Assembly: GCF_039134705.1 (NCBI RefSeq)
Contig: NZ_CP146256.1
Span: 2,728,001 to 2,792,000, forward strand
Length of the DNA stretch: 64,000 bases
Reading direction: 5' to 3'
Source of the DNA: Kineothrix sp. IPX-CK
GTDB lineage: Bacteria > Bacillota > Clostridia > Lachnospirales > Lachnospiraceae
Made by a program: the position numbers and the translations under genes. The notes under the pieces are model-generated. The model did no database searches, had not been told where the DNA came from, and saw only the letters and a program-made list of their open reading frames with translations. Of this stretch, positions 26,978 to 36,183 are shown piece after piece. Within the stretch, counting starts at the first letter, position 1, and each line of letters starts with the position of its first letter.

Positions 26978-27892
26978 CTATTGTTTTTTCAGCTCACTCT
27001 TGGAGGTGATTTCCTCCTTCAAATACACGTCCATCTGAGAAGAAGGTATACTGATGCCTGCTTCATCCAGTGCATATTTGACCATTTCCGTTATCCGCCA
27101 CTTTCCAGGCCAGAAATCGTCCATTGAAAACCAGCATCTTATTCCTACATTTACGCTGGAGTCTCCCAGCTCATCAATATAGACAAAATGCTCTTCCGCT
27201 TTTAAGACCGCCTCATCTTCATCCAAAACCTTCTGCAATACCTCTTTCGCCTTTCTAATGTCCGCATCATAGGATATTTTTACAATAATATCCATTCTGC
27301 GGTTATCGCATGCAGTTACATTCGTCAGACTGGAATTAGCAAGCGTCCCGTTCGGAAGTACGATCACTTTGTTATCCACAGTGGTGAGTTTCGTATAGAA
27401 CAATTCTATTTCCTTTACGACGCCCTCATTTCCCTTGGAGTCTTCTTTGATATAGTCTCCCACCTTAAAAGGCTTCAGCAATAAAATAAGCACGCCTCCC
27501 ACAAAATTGGACAGGCTTCCCTGAATGGCGAGACCGATAGCCACGCCGGCCGAACCTAACAGTGCCAGTATACTCGCTGCATCAAGCCCGAAGCCCGATG
27601 CTATGGTTATGACCAGCACAGCGTACAGGGACACCTTTAAGAAGGAATCGATAAACTGGACTACGCCGATATCCACACTCCCCCTCCGCAGCGACTTCTT
27701 TATGAGCTTGCGGATCAGCTTAATAAGCTGTATTCCCACAAGCAGAAATACAATGGAGAGAAGCACTCTGGTGCCCAAGTGTAATGCCTTTTCCGGCAGT
27801 TCCTGAAGGTATTTCTCAATCAGACCTATGTTGATGGTCTCCTCTGTCGTAAAAGATGTCAAGATCTTCAAATAATCCATATACATATGCAT
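26978..27892 (-). CDS. small-conductance mechanosensitive channel (MscS family)
   Basis: The 304-residue protein is an MscS-type channel that opens on membrane tension during osmotic downshift. It has three membrane segments, the glycine-alanine pore helix GSAGVAIGLAIQGSLSNFVGG and a beta domain with FKVGDYIKE, TTVDNKVIVLPNG and a following alpha/beta C-terminal region. The start is among three close ATGs (27892, 27886, 27880); 27886 has the best distance to AGGAA. It is followed on the mRNA side by glgB upstream with a 3-base gap, so the two may be co-transcribed. Confidence 0.93.
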   Translation of the reverse strand: MHMYMDYLKILTSFTTEETINIGLIEKYLQELPEKALHLGTRVLLSIVFLLVGIQLIKLIRKLIKKSLRRGSVDIGVVQFIDSFLKVSLYAVLVITIASGFGLDAASILALLGSAGVAIGLAIQGSLSNFVGGVLILLLKPFKVGDYIKEDSKGNEGVVKEIELFYTKLTTVDNKVIVLPNGTLANSSLTNVTACDNRRMDIIVKISYDADIRKAKEVLQKVLDEDEAVLKAEEHFVYIDELGDSSVNVGIRCWFSMDDFWPGKWRITEMVKYALDEAGISIPSSQMDVYLKEEITSKSELKKQ

Positions 27893-27895
27893 TTC

Positions 27896-30400
27896 CTACC
27901 TATTTCTCTTTCCTGATGTCGTCTCCTCGGAAGCGGCCTGCCCTTTGCCCTCACTAAGAACTCTTTCCGCTTCCAGACGCACTTCTTCCGCCGCTTTCAA
28001 CATCCTCTTAGCACGCGCCTTGGCTTCCTCGGCCTCCTCTAAGGCCCTTTCGGCCTCCGCCTGCTTTTCCTGACGTTCTTTTTCCAGAGCGGCTATCCTC
28101 TCCTGACGCTCCCTTTTAAGGGCCGCCGCTTTTTCCTTACGGATTTTCTCTTCTTTTCTCCTCGTCGCGTCCTTCTTCTCTTCCGGCGTATAAGAAATAT
28201 AGCTGAACACACTTAATGACAGCTGCGCACTTATTACTTGGATGGAATAGGGTTTGCCGTCGAATTCCTCCTGCTCCGAACAGATTAATCCCTCATTGAC
28301 CATACCCTCTCCGCCGAAGATCAAATCGTCTGTATTCAATATCTCTTTATATTTCCCTTCAAGGGAAACACCGATAGTAAATTCCTTATGCACATTGGCG
28401 AAATTAGCCACCACTACCAAGGTGTCCTCAGGCATATCCGTCTTACGCATGAAGACGAGCATGCAGTCACTCGAGGAAATGCAGTTAATCCATTCGAAAC
28501 CATCCCATGAAGTATCATACTTGTAGAATGCAGGATAATTTCTATACAGCTCATTTAAGGCCTTTACTAAATTTTGAATACCTTTATGATTATCATACTG
28601 CAGCAGCCCCCATTCTACCTCTCGCTTCTCGTTCCATTCATCGAATTCAGCAATATCCTGCCCCATGAACAAAAGCTTTTTACCGGGATGAGCCATCATA
28701 TAGGCATAGGTCAGCCTCAGGTTGGCAAACTTATCCTTAAGCTCTCCGGGCATTTTTCCTATTATTGTGGCCTTTCCATGCACAACTTCATCATGGGAGA
28801 ACACAAGCATAAACTTTTCGCTGTAAGCATAAATCATACTGAAGGTGAGTTCATTGTGGTGGTGAACCCTAAAATATGGATCGTAAGCGATATAACCCAG
28901 ATAGTCGTTCATCCATCCCATATTCCATTTTATGTCGAAGCCAAGTCCATTATCCTCCACCTCACCCGTTACTTTAGGCCACGCGGTGGATTCCTCCGCT
29001 ATCATCAGCACTCCGTCATCTCTTTTTTTCACGATGGAATTCAAATGCTTTAAAAATTCTATTGCTTCCAGATTCTCGTGTCCTCCGTAAATATTGGGAA
29101 TCCACTCCCCGTCATTCTTTCCGTAATCCAGATATAGCATGGAAGCCACCGCATCCATCCGGATGCCGTCCGCATGATATCGTTCTATCCAAAACAGGGC
29201 ATTAGCGATCAGATAATTGGACACCTGCGGCCTGCCATAATTATAGATGAGCGTTCCCCAATGGGGATGGGCTCCTCTTCTTGGGTCCTGATGCTCATAG
29301 AGACAGGTACCGTCAAAATTGGAAAGCCCGTGAATATCTCTCGGGAAATGTGCCGGAACCCAATCTAGAATCACGCCGATGCCAGCCTTGTGCATTTCGT
29401 TCATAAAATACATAAAGTCCTCATTGTTCCCGTATCTGGCGGTGGGTGAATAATATCCGATCACCTGATACCCCCACGAACCGTCGAGGGGATGTTCCAT
29501 TACCGGCATGAGCTCGATATGAGTATACCCCATCTGCTTCACGTAATCGATGATAAGAGGCGCCAGCTCCTTATAATTCAGATAGCCCCCTTCCTCTCCT
29601 ACCCTAAAGGAACCAAGATACAGCTCATAAATGCTGATGGGCTTATCCTGCCCTTGCCTTTCCTTCCTCTCCTCAAGCCACCGGTCGTCCTCCCATTGGA
29701 ACGTTCCCTTTTCAGAGCCCATGCCCTCCCGGATCACGGACGCCGTATCGGGACGAAGCTGCTGCCCGAAGGCGTAAGGGTCCGCCTTTAAATAAGTCAG
29801 GCCACCCTTTATTTTTAATTCATATTTGTAATTCTGCCCTTCTTTCGCGTCGGGAACAAATATTTCAAAAATACCGGAATCTCCAAGCCTTCGCATCTGA
29901 TGGACTCTTCCGTCCCAATCATTGAAATCTCCCACCGCACTCACTCGCACCGCTCCCGGTGCCCATACGGCAAAATAAACACCATTTATTCCATCTAATC
30001 TCTTCGGATGTGCTCCCAGCTTTTCATAAATGGTATAATGAATACCCGCCGCGAATTTATCCATATCCCTTTTTTCTATCTGAGGAGCAAAGTTATAAGC
30101 GTCCTTCACCCTCTTTAAATTTCCAGTTTTATCCTCTACGATATATTCATACTGCATGGGTATCTTTCCCGGTATCAGCGCCGCAAAAAAGCCCTCGTCA
30201 TCGGCCATCTCCATTTCATAGCTCTTCTTATCCTTTTTGTCTTCAAGAAGAACACTCTTTGCCCCGGGAAAAAATGCCTGAACAAGCGTATGATTCCCTA
30301 CAGCATGTGCTCCCAGAATCTCGTGGGGATTATCCGACTCCGAATAAATTACAGCTTCTATTTTCGGCCAGTTCATTAGCTTATACAGTTTATTGTTCAT
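27896..30400 (-). CDS. glgB: 1,4-alpha-glucan branching enzyme with coiled-coil tail
   Basis: This 834-residue GH13 enzyme makes alpha-1,6 branches in glycogen. Two N-terminal beta domains (the second a CBM48 with YFAVWAPGAVRVSAVGDFNDW) precede the barrel, which carries GVILDWVPAHF, the nucleophile in DGIRMDAVAS (D416), the acid MIAEES (near 469) and VFSHDEVVHG. Normal family proteins end near residue 740. Here about 95 further residues follow, rich in Lys, Arg, Glu and Ala in heptad-like runs, predicted to form a long coiled coil. ATG at 30400 is chosen; one upstream in-frame ATG is too close to GAGG. Confidence 0.95.
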   Translation of the reverse strand: MNNKLYKLMNWPKIEAVIYSESDNPHEILGAHAVGNHTLVQAFFPGAKSVLLEDKKDKKSYEMEMADDEGFFAALIPGKIPMQYEYIVEDKTGNLKRVKDAYNFAPQIEKRDMDKFAAGIHYTIYEKLGAHPKRLDGINGVYFAVWAPGAVRVSAVGDFNDWDGRVHQMRRLGDSGIFEIFVPDAKEGQNYKYELKIKGGLTYLKADPYAFGQQLRPDTASVIREGMGSEKGTFQWEDDRWLEERKERQGQDKPISIYELYLGSFRVGEEGGYLNYKELAPLIIDYVKQMGYTHIELMPVMEHPLDGSWGYQVIGYYSPTARYGNNEDFMYFMNEMHKAGIGVILDWVPAHFPRDIHGLSNFDGTCLYEHQDPRRGAHPHWGTLIYNYGRPQVSNYLIANALFWIERYHADGIRMDAVASMLYLDYGKNDGEWIPNIYGGHENLEAIEFLKHLNSIVKKRDDGVLMIAEESTAWPKVTGEVEDNGLGFDIKWNMGWMNDYLGYIAYDPYFRVHHHNELTFSMIYAYSEKFMLVFSHDEVVHGKATIIGKMPGELKDKFANLRLTYAYMMAHPGKKLLFMGQDIAEFDEWNEKREVEWGLLQYDNHKGIQNLVKALNELYRNYPAFYKYDTSWDGFEWINCISSSDCMLVFMRKTDMPEDTLVVVANFANVHKEFTIGVSLEGKYKEILNTDDLIFGGEGMVNEGLICSEQEEFDGKPYSIQVISAQLSLSVFSYISYTPEEKKDATRRKEEKIRKEKAAALKRERQERIAALEKERQEKQAEAERALEEAEEAKARAKRMLKAAEEVRLEAERVLSEGKGQAASEETTSGKRNR

Positions 30401-30438
30401 AGACACCATGCCTCGCTTTCACGTTAATCTTTCTTCCG

Positions 30439-31674
30439 TCAAATTTTATGAATAAACAGGCCGCTCCTGAGTTTGGGCTCAAACCAGGTGGACTTGGGAG
30501 GCATCAGCATGCCCGCGTCGGATACCGCAAACAATTCTCCGATAGAAGTGGGGCACATGGAAAATGCCACCTTCGCATCGGTATGTACTCTTCGCTCCAG
30601 TTCCTCCATCCCACGGATCCCCCCTACGAAATCGATTCTTTTATCTGTCTTCGCATCGCCTATTCCCAGCACGGGACACAACAGGCTGTTCTGAATGACA
30701 GTAACATCCAAAGCCGCTACCGGGTCTTCACCACTATATGGTTCCTTTGCCTTAAGCTTATACCATACATCTTCCAGATACATGCCGAAAGTCCCCTTTT
30801 CTTCAGGCTTATAGGGAGCCTCCCCGCGCTTCTCAATGTGAAAATACTGTCCTGTTTTTTCCAAATATTCTTCGGCACTAAGCCCATTTAAATCCATAAC
30901 TACGCGGTTATAGTCCATAATCATAAGCTGATCATCGGAAAATAAGACCGAAAGAAAATAATTAAATTCCTCCTCGCCCGAATAATCCGGATTCTCTGCC
31001 CTTCTTTTAAGAGAAACCTTTACCGCAGAAGCACAGCGATGATGTCCGTCAGCGATATAAATGCTTTCTACATCTTCGAATGCTCCCCTAATTCTGCCTA
31101 CTGCTTCCTCATCCTCTATTTTCCACGCCTTATGCGCGATACCATCAACCGCAGTAAAGCTGTAAAGGGGAGCACTCTCCCTCGCTCTTTTTATTTCCTC
31201 CCGAATAACGGGATGGGAACGATAAGCCAGGAAGATAGGGCCCGTCTGTGCCTTACACGTATCCACATGGCGGATGCGGTCTATCTCCTTATCCTCTCTC
31301 GTATTCTCATGCTTCTTTATCTTATGGGAAAGGTAGTCGTCCACCGACGCGCAAGCCACAATTCCTATCTGCGATCGTCCTTCCATTACCAGCTCATACA
31401 CATAGTAACAGTCTTTCTCCTCTTCCACAAGCTCGCCATCCTCTACCATCTTCCACAACAAATCATGTGCCTTCTCATAAACACAATCAGCATAAGTATC
31501 CACCTCACTGCCAAATTGAGTCTCCGCACGATCCACTCTCAAAAAAGAAAGTGGCTCCCTCTCCACTTCCCGCTTCGCCTCTTCTCTGTTATATACGTCA
31601 TAGGGAAGAGCCGCTATATGCTCCTCCAGCCCACTTTTCGGCCTTATCGCTTTAAAGGGTTTTATCTCTGCCAT
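30439..31674 (-). CDS. DUF1015 family protein
   Basis: The 411-residue protein matches DUF1015 by its start IKPFKAIRP, ALPYDVYNREEA, the ADGHHRCASA motif with two histidines and NYFLSVLFSDDQLMIMDYNRV. The family is soluble and widespread in Clostridia, often beside serine synthesis genes, as here with serA and serC on the same strand. Its biochemical role is unknown; the conserved DGHHR motif suggests an enzyme or a nucleotide-binding protein. ATG at 31674 follows GAGGA. Confidence 0.9.
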   Translation of the reverse strand: MAEIKPFKAIRPKSGLEEHIAALPYDVYNREEAKREVEREPLSFLRVDRAETQFGSEVDTYADCVYEKAHDLLWKMVEDGELVEEEKDCYYVYELVMEGRSQIGIVACASVDDYLSHKIKKHENTREDKEIDRIRHVDTCKAQTGPIFLAYRSHPVIREEIKRARESAPLYSFTAVDGIAHKAWKIEDEEAVGRIRGAFEDVESIYIADGHHRCASAVKVSLKRRAENPDYSGEEEFNYFLSVLFSDDQLMIMDYNRVVMDLNGLSAEEYLEKTGQYFHIEKRGEAPYKPEEKGTFGMYLEDVWYKLKAKEPYSGEDPVAALDVTVIQNSLLCPVLGIGDAKTDKRIDFVGGIRGMEELERRVHTDAKVAFSMCPTSIGELFAVSDAGMLMPPKSTWFEPKLRSGLFIHKI

Positions 31675-31789
31675 TCTTTTATCCTCACAAGTATTGTTTT
31701 ATATACAATTATTCTAACAAATTAACCTATGCAGCACAAGCATCAAGTGATAAAATAAAAGTCAGTAAAGAGTAAATGGAGGAAATAAA

Positions 31790-32074
31790 ATGACTGTTGA
31801 ACACATTGACATATGGGAAAGAATCAGCAAATATGCCGAAGAGGTTTTGGGAGATATCGATCCACAGAAGATAAAAATCTCCACTCAGCTAGAGGCTTTA
31901 AAGCCGATAATGGAACAAATTGCAAAGGAAAAAAGCATGGCCCTTGAGGACGTATTTATCCTGTATATGGACCTCGCCAGCCAAGCAGGCGTTCAGGCAG
32001 AAGCCAATCTTAAATCAGAGCTTGAAGAAGACGGTATGAGTGGTTTTTCCAACGTTGCAAACTCTCTCAAATAA
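31790..32074 (+). CDS. small hypothetical protein, 94 aa
   Basis: A 94-residue acidic, helical protein begins with ATG at 31790 behind GGAGGAAATAAA, a strong site. It has no membrane segment or known motif that I recognise. It stands alone on the plus strand between the minus-strand DUF1015 and serA genes and ends at a strong hairpin shared with serA. The good ribosome site supports a real gene of unknown function. Confidence 0.7.
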   Translation: MTVEHIDIWERISKYAEEVLGDIDPQKIKISTQLEALKPIMEQIAKEKSMALEDVFILYMDLASQAGVQAEANLKSELEEDGMSGFSNVANSLK

Positions 32075-32127
32075 CCAGGGCGTTCAGAACGGTGCAATGA
32101 GTTTTCAGACATGCCCTAGCTGCAACA

Positions 32128-32186
32128 AAAAGGATATTTCCGACCCGCTCCCCGTTCAGAGGGCCGCAGGCCAGAAATATCCTTTT
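32128..32186. terminator. bidirectional terminator between convergent genes
   Basis: A perfect 13-bp stem (AAAAGGATATTTC and GAAATATCCTTTT) encloses 33 bases; T-runs follow on both strands. It serves both the small plus-strand gene and serA. Confidence 0.8.
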
Positions 32187-32232
32187 CTTTTTATTATTGC
32201 CGGAGTTGTATCCGAAAGATGAATAGTAACGT

Positions 32233-33396
32233 TTATTTAACTACACGCACACGGAATACTCCATCAATTGCCTTCAGTTTATCTACCATCTCCCCGGTCG
32301 CAGCATTTTCCAAATCGATCATCGTATACGCAACTTCTCCCTTGGACTTGTTCATCATATCGGTAATATTGATGCCCTCATCCCCAAAACAAGCAGTAAA
32401 TCTCGTAATCATATTTGCCTTATTCTTATGGAAAATCGCCACACGGCCAGCCTGAGTACATATGCCCATATCACAGTCGGGATAGTTCACGCTGTTTATG
32501 ACATTACCATTTTCTAAGTAATCCATCATTTCCTTAACCGCCATCTTCGCGCAGTTATCCTCGGATTCCTCCGTAGACGCACCCAGATGAGGAACAACGA
32601 TACATCCTTCTTGTCCGGCCGTAATCGTATTCGGGAAATCTGTTACGTACCTGCGCACCTTGCCGGACTTTATTCCTTGGATGACATCTGCTTCATTAGC
32701 AAGCAGATCTCTCGCAAAATTGAGCAGGACAACTCCGTCCTTCATCTTCGAAATCGCATCCTTATTGAGCATTCCTCTCGTACTCTCCACTAGCGGCACA
32801 TGTATGGAAATAAAATCGCAGTTTTCATAAATCTCATCCACGTTCAGAACGTGTTTTACATCCCGGCTCAAATTCCATGCCGCATCTACGGATAAATAAG
32901 GATCATAGCCGTACACCTCCATGCCCAAATGCCTTGCCACGTTGGCAACCTTGATGCCGATAGCGCCCAGACCGATCAGTCCCAGCCTTTTATCCTGAAT
33001 TTCAGTACCGGCAAAATTCTTTTTTACTTTTTCCGCCGTTTTTGCGATGTTCTTGTCATCTTTATTGGCTTCCACCCAGTTGATGCCTGCTACGATATCG
33101 CGGGAAGCCAAAAGCATGCCTGCTATTACCAACTCTTTTACACCGTTGGCATTGGCACCCGGCGTATTAAATACGACAATACCCTTTTCCGCACATTTAT
33201 CTAATGGAATATTGTTCACTCCCGCACCTGCTCTCGCCACCGCCAACAGCTTATCGGGCAGTTCCATATCATGCATGGCAGCACTGCGGACCAAGATTCC
33301 GTCGGCCTCGTTTACATTTTCCGTTTTTTCATAATTCCCCGTAAATTTGTTCAATCCGATATCTGCAATCGGATTCAGGCAATGATATTTAAACAT
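32233..33396 (-). CDS. serA: D-3-phosphoglycerate dehydrogenase
   Basis: The 387-residue enzyme makes 3-phosphohydroxypyruvate, the first step of serine synthesis. The NAD-binding motif GLIGLGAIGIKVAN, the substrate and catalytic region FARDLLANEADV and the active-site histidine in VPHLGAST are visible, followed by a C-terminal ACT-like domain (about residues 318-387). This shorter two-domain form is common in Clostridia. It follows serC on the same strand by 55 bases, so both act in one pathway. ATG at 33396 follows GAGGAAGG. Confidence 0.95.
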   Translation of the reverse strand: MFKYHCLNPIADIGLNKFTGNYEKTENVNEADGILVRSAAMHDMELPDKLLAVARAGAGVNNIPLDKCAEKGIVVFNTPGANANGVKELVIAGMLLASRDIVAGINWVEANKDDKNIAKTAEKVKKNFAGTEIQDKRLGLIGLGAIGIKVANVARHLGMEVYGYDPYLSVDAAWNLSRDVKHVLNVDEIYENCDFISIHVPLVESTRGMLNKDAISKMKDGVVLLNFARDLLANEADVIQGIKSGKVRRYVTDFPNTITAGQEGCIVVPHLGASTEESEDNCAKMAVKEMMDYLENGNVINSVNYPDCDMGICTQAGRVAIFHKNKANMITRFTACFGDEGINITDMMNKSKGEVAYTMIDLENAATGEMVDKLKAIDGVFRVRVVK

Positions 33397-33451
33397 CTCT
33401 ACATCCTTCCTCTCATCCTCGTTTTATCGATACGTCGCTACACTTCCGGCG

Positions 33452-34537
33452 TTATCGAGCATTTTTTTCTTCGAAGGCTTTCATAAACTCCACAAGCTTT
33501 TCCACGCCTTCGATAGGCATAGCATTGTAAATGCTGGCGCGCATACCGCCCACACTTCTATGTCCCTTTAAGTTCTCGAATCCGGCTTCCTTAGATTCTT
33601 TTATAAATTTAGCGTCAAGCTCCTCGTTCCCGGTCACAAAAGGAACATTCATCAGTGAACGGTCTTCCTTTCTCACGGTTCCTTTGAACAATTTGCTTTC
33701 ATCGAGGAAATCGTAAAGAACCTTCGCCTTCTTTTCGTTATATTCCTTCATCGCACTCAAGCCGCCCTGCTTTTTCAGCCACTTAAACACTTTTCCGCAA
33801 ATATAGATGCCATATGCCGGAGGAGTATTGTAAAGGGAGCCTTCGTCCGCATGAATCTTGTATTTTAACATGGTAGGCGTACCGGGTAAGCAGTCCTCCG
33901 TAATCAAATCTTCTCTGATGATCACGATGACAACTCCCGCAGGTCCTACATTCTTCTGTACTCCGCCGTAAATCACACCATATTTTGTCACATCCACAGG
34001 CTCGGACAAAAAGCAAGAGGATACGTCGGCCACTAGCGTATGCCCTTTTGTATTGGGAAGAGTCTTGAATTTCGTTCCGTAGATAGTGTTATTCTCGCAT
34101 ATGTATACATAATCTACATCCTCGGGTATGTCCAGATCGGAACAATCGGGAATATAGGAAAACATCTTGTCTGCGGAAGAAGCTACTTCTATCGCTTCTC
34201 CGTATATCTTGCCTTCCTGATAAGCCTTCTTCGCCCACTGTCCCGTAAGAATATATGCCGCTTTCCTATTCTTCATCAGGTTCATGGGAATCATGGCAAA
34301 CTGCTGGCTCGCACCGCCCTGCAAAAATAATACCTTATAATTATCCGGTATATTCATAAGCTCGCGCAGATCTGCCTCCGCCTCCTTGATAATCGTATCA
34401 TAGGGCTTGGAACGGTGACTCATCTCCATCACGGACATTCCTGTTCCTCTGTAATCTAACATTTCATCTGCAGCCTCTTTTAATACTTCTTCAGGTAGCA
34501 CTGCCGGACCTGCTGAAAAATTATAAACTCTGGACAC
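33452..34537 (-). CDS. serC: phosphoserine aminotransferase
   Basis: The 361-residue PLP enzyme converts 3-phosphohydroxypyruvate to phosphoserine. Visible are YNFSAGPAVLPEEVL at the start, FLQGGASQQFAM, the DVSSCFLSEPVDV region and the PLP lysine in YGGVQKNVGPAG. GTG at 34537 is the start, behind GGAGGATGGAGAA. Upstream of serA on the same strand, it forms a serine operon; serB is not in the window. Confidence 0.96.
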   Translation of the reverse strand: MSRVYNFSAGPAVLPEEVLKEAADEMLDYRGTGMSVMEMSHRSKPYDTIIKEAEADLRELMNIPDNYKVLFLQGGASQQFAMIPMNLMKNRKAAYILTGQWAKKAYQEGKIYGEAIEVASSADKMFSYIPDCSDLDIPEDVDYVYICENNTIYGTKFKTLPNTKGHTLVADVSSCFLSEPVDVTKYGVIYGGVQKNVGPAGVVIVIIREDLITEDCLPGTPTMLKYKIHADEGSLYNTPPAYGIYICGKVFKWLKKQGGLSAMKEYNEKKAKVLYDFLDESKLFKGTVRKEDRSLMNVPFVTGNEELDAKFIKESKEAGFENLKGHRSVGGMRASIYNAMPIEGVEKLVEFMKAFEEKNAR

Positions 34538-34767
34538 TTCTCCATCCTCCTATTTTATACATAAAAATCATTATAACTGCTCAGTGCCTTCACATCCACC
34601 GCTTCGCGATGCACACAAAATGTGTGTAAATCCACATTCTGGCGCTGAATAACTTAAGGCTGAACAGTCACAAATCATTTTACATTTATTGCCTATATTC
34701 GTCAACCGCAAGTTAGATCATATTTGCATATTTATGCAAGTTTATATAAGCGACGATTCTTGTAAAA
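34538..34767. other. intergenic region upstream of serC with small inverted repeats
   Basis: The 230 bases before serC hold a TATAAT close to the gene and several inverted repeats, including TTGCATA and TATGCAA (34724-34739) and a CACACA/TGTGTG pairing near 34615. I see no T-box signature (no AGGGTGG-ACCGCG) and no gene. Downstream end of the L,D-transpeptidase gene also lies here without a clear terminator. Confidence 0.4.
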
Positions 34768-36183
34768 TTAATAGAACATGACTACGGGCGTTCCTACCTC
34801 CGCCGTTTCATACAGCTCACTCATTTTGTCATATGGGGTATTGATGCAGCCATGGGAACCGTTCGTTTGATAGATTTCCCCGCCGTATTCGCTTCTCCAC
34901 GACGCATCGTGTATTCCGATGTTCCCCTTTACGGGCATCCAGAAGTTCACATGAGCTGCATATCCCGGTCCCCGTAAGGTGCGGTTTTCCTGTTTCGCAT
35001 ATACGTAGTTCACTCCTGATGGCGTTCCCATCCTTCTTCCTGTATTGCCGGTGACCACTGCCGTCTCTATTTCCAGTCTGCCCTCTTTATAATAATACAT
35101 CATCTGCTTCGTCATATCTATCTCAATATAGGTCGTGCCAATGTCGTCTTTCCCCTGCTGCCATGCCTTCTGCACATACTGAGGTGTATGTATCTCACTC
35201 GATTTATCCCGGAAAGCCTTTTTTAGATATTCCTTCTCCGCCCTCCGGTCTAATTTATTGCCATAGATGCCGCCCTCCACCGTTACGGTCTCTCCTCTGG
35301 TCGCTTTGAAGTGCCTGATTCCTCCTACCGTATCATATTCATCCGCAAGGCGCTCAACAAATTCCTCTATCCTGGCATCGTCAGCTTCCAAATTGCCCTC
35401 ATCGTTCAGAAAAAAGCTTCCGTCCTCTTTTGCCGCAATCCAGTCACAGACTACAGATGCATCTATCGGTACCTGCTCATCTCCGAACTTATATATGATG
35501 AGACAGGACTGAAACTCCTTTATCTTCTCCCATAAAGAGAGGTTCTCGCTCATCTGCTGCGTAAGAGGTAAGTCCTCATAACAACCCTGCTCTTCCAGAT
35601 ATACTTCCTGTGAAAAGCTGTTAAGAGCTGTTTCTATGACCTCCTTGGCCTTTTGCTTATTCAGCACTCCGGCCCGTTCATCGACCAGTTCATAACCCTG
35701 ATAGGTCTTAATGATATAAACATCCCTATTCACCTTCTCCGTTTCGTCAGCGAAAATAGAGATACGAAGAAGCGTCTTTTCCAACTGTTCCGGATCATAA
35801 GAAATAACGGGGATCAGCGTACGCTCCTTGGATACCAGGAGGTTATCGATCCAAAGGTAAGGGTTTTGCTTGTTCAGGTAAGTCCGCAGTGCCTCCTCGA
35901 AGTCAAAGGCAAAGCCGATGTCCTTCGCAGAAATTTCATAGGAATACCCCTCCTTGTCAAAAATATGCAAACCCTCATAGGAACAGCTTTTTAACAGTTC
36001 CTCGTTCACTTCTTCCACCGTTTTTCCGGTACAGTAGATACCGTTAATCCACGTACCGTAGCTGAAGCCGCCTTTATAATATTCCGCCAGGCCCACATAA
36101 GAAGCCAGAAGCAGAAAAATAACGGTCAGCAGTGCGGCTGTGATTCCCCTTGCCGCCTTCTTATTCGCACCAGATTTCCTCAT
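34768..36183 (-). CDS. L,D-transpeptidase with YkuD domain
   Basis: The 471-residue enzyme cross-links or modifies peptidoglycan outside the cell. A membrane anchor lies at residues 15-33, followed by two repeated peptidoglycan-binding-4-like segments (about 60-330) and a YkuD catalytic domain with IEIDMTKQMMYYYKEG, the GIHDASW histidine region and the nucleophile cysteine in GSHGCINTPYD (about residue 446). The ATG start overlaps the ilvB stop by 4 bases (ATGA), which links it to the branched-chain operon although the functions are unrelated. The pairing looks like chance read-through or polar organisation. Confidence 0.93.
   Translation of the reverse strand: MRKSGANKKAARGITAALLTVIFLLLASYVGLAEYYKGGFSYGTWINGIYCTGKTVEEVNEELLKSCSYEGLHIFDKEGYSYEISAKDIGFAFDFEEALRTYLNKQNPYLWIDNLLVSKERTLIPVISYDPEQLEKTLLRISIFADETEKVNRDVYIIKTYQGYELVDERAGVLNKQKAKEVIETALNSFSQEVYLEEQGCYEDLPLTQQMSENLSLWEKIKEFQSCLIIYKFGDEQVPIDASVVCDWIAAKEDGSFFLNDEGNLEADDARIEEFVERLADEYDTVGGIRHFKATRGETVTVEGGIYGNKLDRRAEKEYLKKAFRDKSSEIHTPQYVQKAWQQGKDDIGTTYIEIDMTKQMMYYYKEGRLEIETAVVTGNTGRRMGTPSGVNYVYAKQENRTLRGPGYAAHVNFWMPVKGNIGIHDASWRSEYGGEIYQTNGSHGCINTPYDKMSELYETAEVGTPVVMFY

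Noticed and set aside
34538..34767. Possible T-box upstream of serC
   Set aside because: The antiterminator core AGGGTGG-ACCGCG is absent and no specifier stem could be drawn.
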